Source: an uncultured Clostridia bacterium (lineage in GTDB: Bacteria; Bacillota; Clostridia; RUG12999). Taken from it: a DNA stretch of 9,555 nucleotides. Positions 7,078-9,555 of this stretch are shown piece after piece. Positions within the stretch are counted from its first letter, which is position 1; every line of letters begins with the position of its first letter. The position numbers and the translations under genes are program-made. The notes under the pieces are model-generated. The model saw only the letters and a program-made list of their open reading frames with translations, searched no databases and was not told where the DNA came from. Location of the stretch: assembly GCA_949739095.1 (NCBI GenBank), contig CATIYX010000259.1:1-9555 (forward strand), in the 5' to 3' direction.

Positions 7078-9555
7078 CTAATACTCTTTAAAAATAACGA
7101 TGGTATTGATATTAAAATAGCGTGCTGTATAAAAGATGTAATCCCCTTGTGCAATGTCACCCATTGTACCCACTGTACCACGGTTATGAACCGGATCATA
7201 TATATAGATTTTCGCATTGTTTGTTATGGGGAACACTCCTTTGCGCGCGCCGTAATCAATCACCATTTCCCGCTCCGCGGCGTTTGCCTTCACAACCTGT
7301 CCGCGTAGAATGGTAGTCTCACTATATGCACTCCCCTTGATACCCTTCTGAGTAAATCCTTCCTCCGCTTTGAACTGCTGCACAATGTCTTCTGCATCGC
7401 TATTGTCGTTAAGGGCAAATTGCACAATATCGCCCTTACGCAAATTTTTAGACTCCAAAATTGTTTTGTTCGCTGTATAAACCACTGACATACTGCCGTT
7501 ATACAGTCCCCGCAGCGCATAAACAGGTTCGTCATCATCATTGACCGCTTCGTTGATATCTGTCACCACCATGAACGGAGAGCTGTTGCTGATATTGGTT
7601 ATCTTTTTATCCACGGTACATGCTTTTGCACAGCGCAATTCATCCATGTCGTAAAGATTGACATTGCTGTAACTCTGGTCGTGTATGAGCAGCGCAGCGC
7701 CGCCGGCGGAAAATTGATCGTCCTCCGCGCTTTCCGGCTGCGGCGGAATGAGGAACACCTTTGCATCCTTCACGCAAGCGTAATCTTCAAATGAACGGGA
7801 ATTGGACATGTTCCGATAAACGATGGAACCAATTGTCATTGATTTGCGAAAGACCCCGTCACGAATTGCCGCTTCTTCTCCCGCGCTTCCGGCTTCAATT
7901 CCCTGCGCCGTGTTCAACTCGCTTATCTCCCGTTCTGCACTGACGCGGTATGTCACCAACTGTGGTATCACCGTACCGTTTTCCGTAAGCAACCTATATG
8001 CTTCTGCTGCTGTCCTACCCACCTCACCGTTGAGACGTAGCTTGCTGCGCAAAGGCAATTCAACCCAGCGGTTGTTTTCCGTAAATATTTTCAACATATA
8101 GGTACCAAAAATTCCTTCTTTTCCAGCTTTCACAAAACCGTACACAACATCGCGTTCACTGTTTGATGCAACAATACGTCCAAACGCATCAATATAGAAT
8201 GTCCCCTCATCGTCCACTTTCAGGTTTTTCACCATAGAAGAACTAATATCATATTCCGTGTCTTCAATGGTCACTCGCTTATCACTTTCATTTAGCGTAT
8301 TCAAGGTTCCTGTTACGCATTTCTTGCTGACCAAAACTTTTTTAATCGGTTTGCCCTCTCCAATGGATTCTGCATAAGAAAGCACGTCCCATTGCGCCAA
8401 CTCCTCTAAGGAAATCGCTTGACCGTTATTTGTCATATACAGATGATATTCGCCACTTGCCGAATCAAGTTCAACACTTTCACCGCCAAGATAGTCCGTT
8501 ACCGTACCTGTAGTAGCAGATATACCGGAAACAACAATAGTTCGGTATGCATCCAGAAGCAGCACATCATAAGCGCCGTCCCGATCATTATCAATCAGCG
8601 TCAGTCTGCCACATTCGCTCTCAAATAGTGCAGTCGAAAACGGAGTCTGTTTGCCGTTATAAATCACGCTCGCCAGCCGCGAAAGTTCTGCGGTTCTCAA
8701 TTTTCCCGTCTCATCCGCATATGTCAGCTTTTGTGCAGTAATCTTGGAAATATCCGCAATATCCAATTCAATCGTTTCATTCTTATTTCGTTTCGGCGCG
8801 GCATATACCAAAGTACAGTCTTCTCCCTGCTCCTCACGGGCATATGCTGCTACAGAATAGCCAAGCCACTTCTCCGCCTGCGTTTCGCCCGTGGCGTAGC
8901 TTTTACCGTCAACAGTGACATACCCCTGTCGAATCGAACTGTTTCCGGTCAGCAGTGTGGTGAGTTCCGTGCCGTCCAACACGCCGTCAATCCGATAGAT
9001 ATGAAACCGTTCTTGCAAAAGCGTATCTTGTGCATCACTACTGAGTGTAACACTTGTACCTCCTACTGTTTTCACCTGAAAAATCGGAGCGTCTAAAGCA
9101 TTTTCTATCATCCTCGCCGCTACCGAACCTGTGATTTCCGTTAAACTGCCGCAGCCTGCAAACAGTTTCAGCTGGTTTGCCAATATCTGATACCCGCTCG
9201 GATATCCGCCTCGCATTTCTGCCAGTGTTTTATACCCAAGAACCGTTACCAGCAGTTTCGCCGCCATGTCCTGCGTTACAGGGTCATTCGGTCGAAACAT
9301 TGCCCCCGTGGTTCCCTCTGCCAGCCCAATTTCATAGGCTGTGCAGAGGAATTTATAGTTCTCGTCACCTTGGTTTATATCTCCGAATGGCGCAGTATAT
9401 TGCGCACCGATGATAGTATCCGGCTCAATACCGGAAAGTCGAACCATCAGACGGATGAAGTTGCCGCGTGAAAGCGGTGATTTTGATTTCAGTATACTGG
9501 TTTCTCCCTTATCCAAAATGCCAAACGCTTCCAACTTCTCTATTGTGTCGTCCTC
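7078..9555 (-). CDS. S-layer-homology (SLH) domain surface protein, 5' end beyond window
   Basis: 825 residues are visible and the frame stays open to the window edge, reading EDDTIEKLEAFGILDKGE. The TTG at 9534 is therefore only an internal Leu codon, not a start. The first ~155 residues carry SLH features: LEAFGILDKG with LSRGNFIRLMVRLSG, then FGDINQGDENYKFLCTAYEIGLAEG with MFRPNDPVTQDMAAKLLVTVLGY, then GGYPSGYQILANQLKLF. SLH domains bind pyruvylated wall polymer, so the protein should be surface-anchored. The remaining ~670 residues are beta-rich and of unknown function, with an acidic DNDRDGAYD loop (codons at 8566-8592) that could bind calcium, and three recurring (G/W)D-hydrophobic-aromatic motifs: WDVLSY, GDIVQF, GDYIFY. 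The signal peptide must lie outside the window. It is the first visible gene of the operon; a role in displaying or concentrating the substrate is an inference. Confidence 0.88.
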   Translation of the reverse strand, partial: EDDTIEKLEAFGILDKGETSILKSKSPLSRGNFIRLMVRLSGIEPDTIIGAQYTAPFGDINQGDENYKFLCTAYEIGLAEGTTGAMFRPNDPVTQDMAAKLLVTVLGYKTLAEMRGGYPSGYQILANQLKLFAGCGSLTEITGSVAARMIENALDAPIFQVKTVGGTSVTLSSDAQDTLLQERFHIYRIDGVLDGTELTTLLTGNSSIRQGYVTVDGKSYATGETQAEKWLGYSVAAYAREEQGEDCTLVYAAPKRNKNETIELDIADISKITAQKLTYADETGKLRTAELSRLASVIYNGKQTPFSTALFESECGRLTLIDNDRDGAYDVLLLDAYRTIVVSGISATTGTVTDYLGGESVELDSASGEYHLYMTNNGQAISLEELAQWDVLSYAESIGEGKPIKKVLVSKKCVTGTLNTLNESDKRVTIEDTEYDISSSMVKNLKVDDEGTFYIDAFGRIVASNSERDVVYGFVKAGKEGIFGTYMLKIFTENNRWVELPLRSKLRLNGEVGRTAAEAYRLLTENGTVIPQLVTYRVSAEREISELNTAQGIEAGSAGEEAAIRDGVFRKSMTIGSIVYRNMSNSRSFEDYACVKDAKVFLIPPQPESAEDDQFSAGGAALLIHDQSYSNVNLYDMDELRCAKACTVDKKITNISNSSPFMVVTDINEAVNDDDEPVYALRGLYNGSMSVVYTANKTILESKNLRKGDIVQFALNDNSDAEDIVQQFKAEEGFTQKGIKGSAYSETTILRGQVVKANAAEREMVIDYGARKGVFPITNNAKIYIYDPVHNRGTVGTMGDIAQGDYIFYTARYFNINTIVIFKEY

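Noticed and set aside
9532..9534. TTG as the start codon of the SLH protein
   Set aside because: The frame continues open to the window edge with SLH-like sequence (DDTIEKLEAFGIL) and no ribosome binding site precedes the TTG, so the gene begins outside the window.

Overview
The window reads as one polycistronic operon on the minus strand of a Gram-positive Clostridia-like (Bacillota) genome. The organism call rests on four things: S-layer-homology anchoring, LplB/YtcP-type ABC permeases with no ATPase gene beside them, BspA-type leucine-rich repeats, and strong AAGGAGG ribosome binding sites. No species can be named from the sequence. All five genes run right to left, so transcription enters from beyond position 9555 and continues past position 1. 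The promoter and terminator of the operon are not in view.

Layout in transcription order: (1) 9555-7078, a large S-layer-homology (SLH) surface protein whose 5' end lies outside the window; (2) 7063-6101, an LplB-type sugar ABC permease whose ribosome binding site overlaps the stop of gene 1; (3) 6087-5203, a second, LplC/YtcP-type permease; (4) about 5124-1066, a secreted 1352-residue multidomain protein with three beta-sandwich modules, an Ig-like domain, BspA-type repeats, another beta-sandwich and a C-terminal DUF4886/SGNH-hydrolase domain; (5) 939-1, an extracellular solute-binding lipoprotein of the YtcQ/LipO family, cut off by the window edge. Coding density is high. The only gaps are the junctions on either side of gene 4 (about 80 and 125 bases).

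The likely job is capture and import of a complex oligosaccharide. The lipoprotein binds the ligand, the two permeases form the channel and probably borrow an MsmX-like ATPase encoded elsewhere, the SLH protein is held at the wall, and the secreted DUF4886 protein probably binds a glycan and removes acyl groups from it. The substrate is not readable from sequence.

The most notable observation is at the two edges of gene 4. The last five codons and stop of the second permease, plus 10 bases after it, recur exactly (28 bases) upstream of the solute-binding protein gene, with no permease body there. A further 27-base block covering the ribosome binding site and first codons of genes 4 and 5 matches at 26 of 27 positions. 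This suggests that the DUF4886 gene was inserted between permease and binding-protein genes by a recombination event that duplicated the junction, and that it now uses a start region and signal-peptide start related to that of the lipoprotein.
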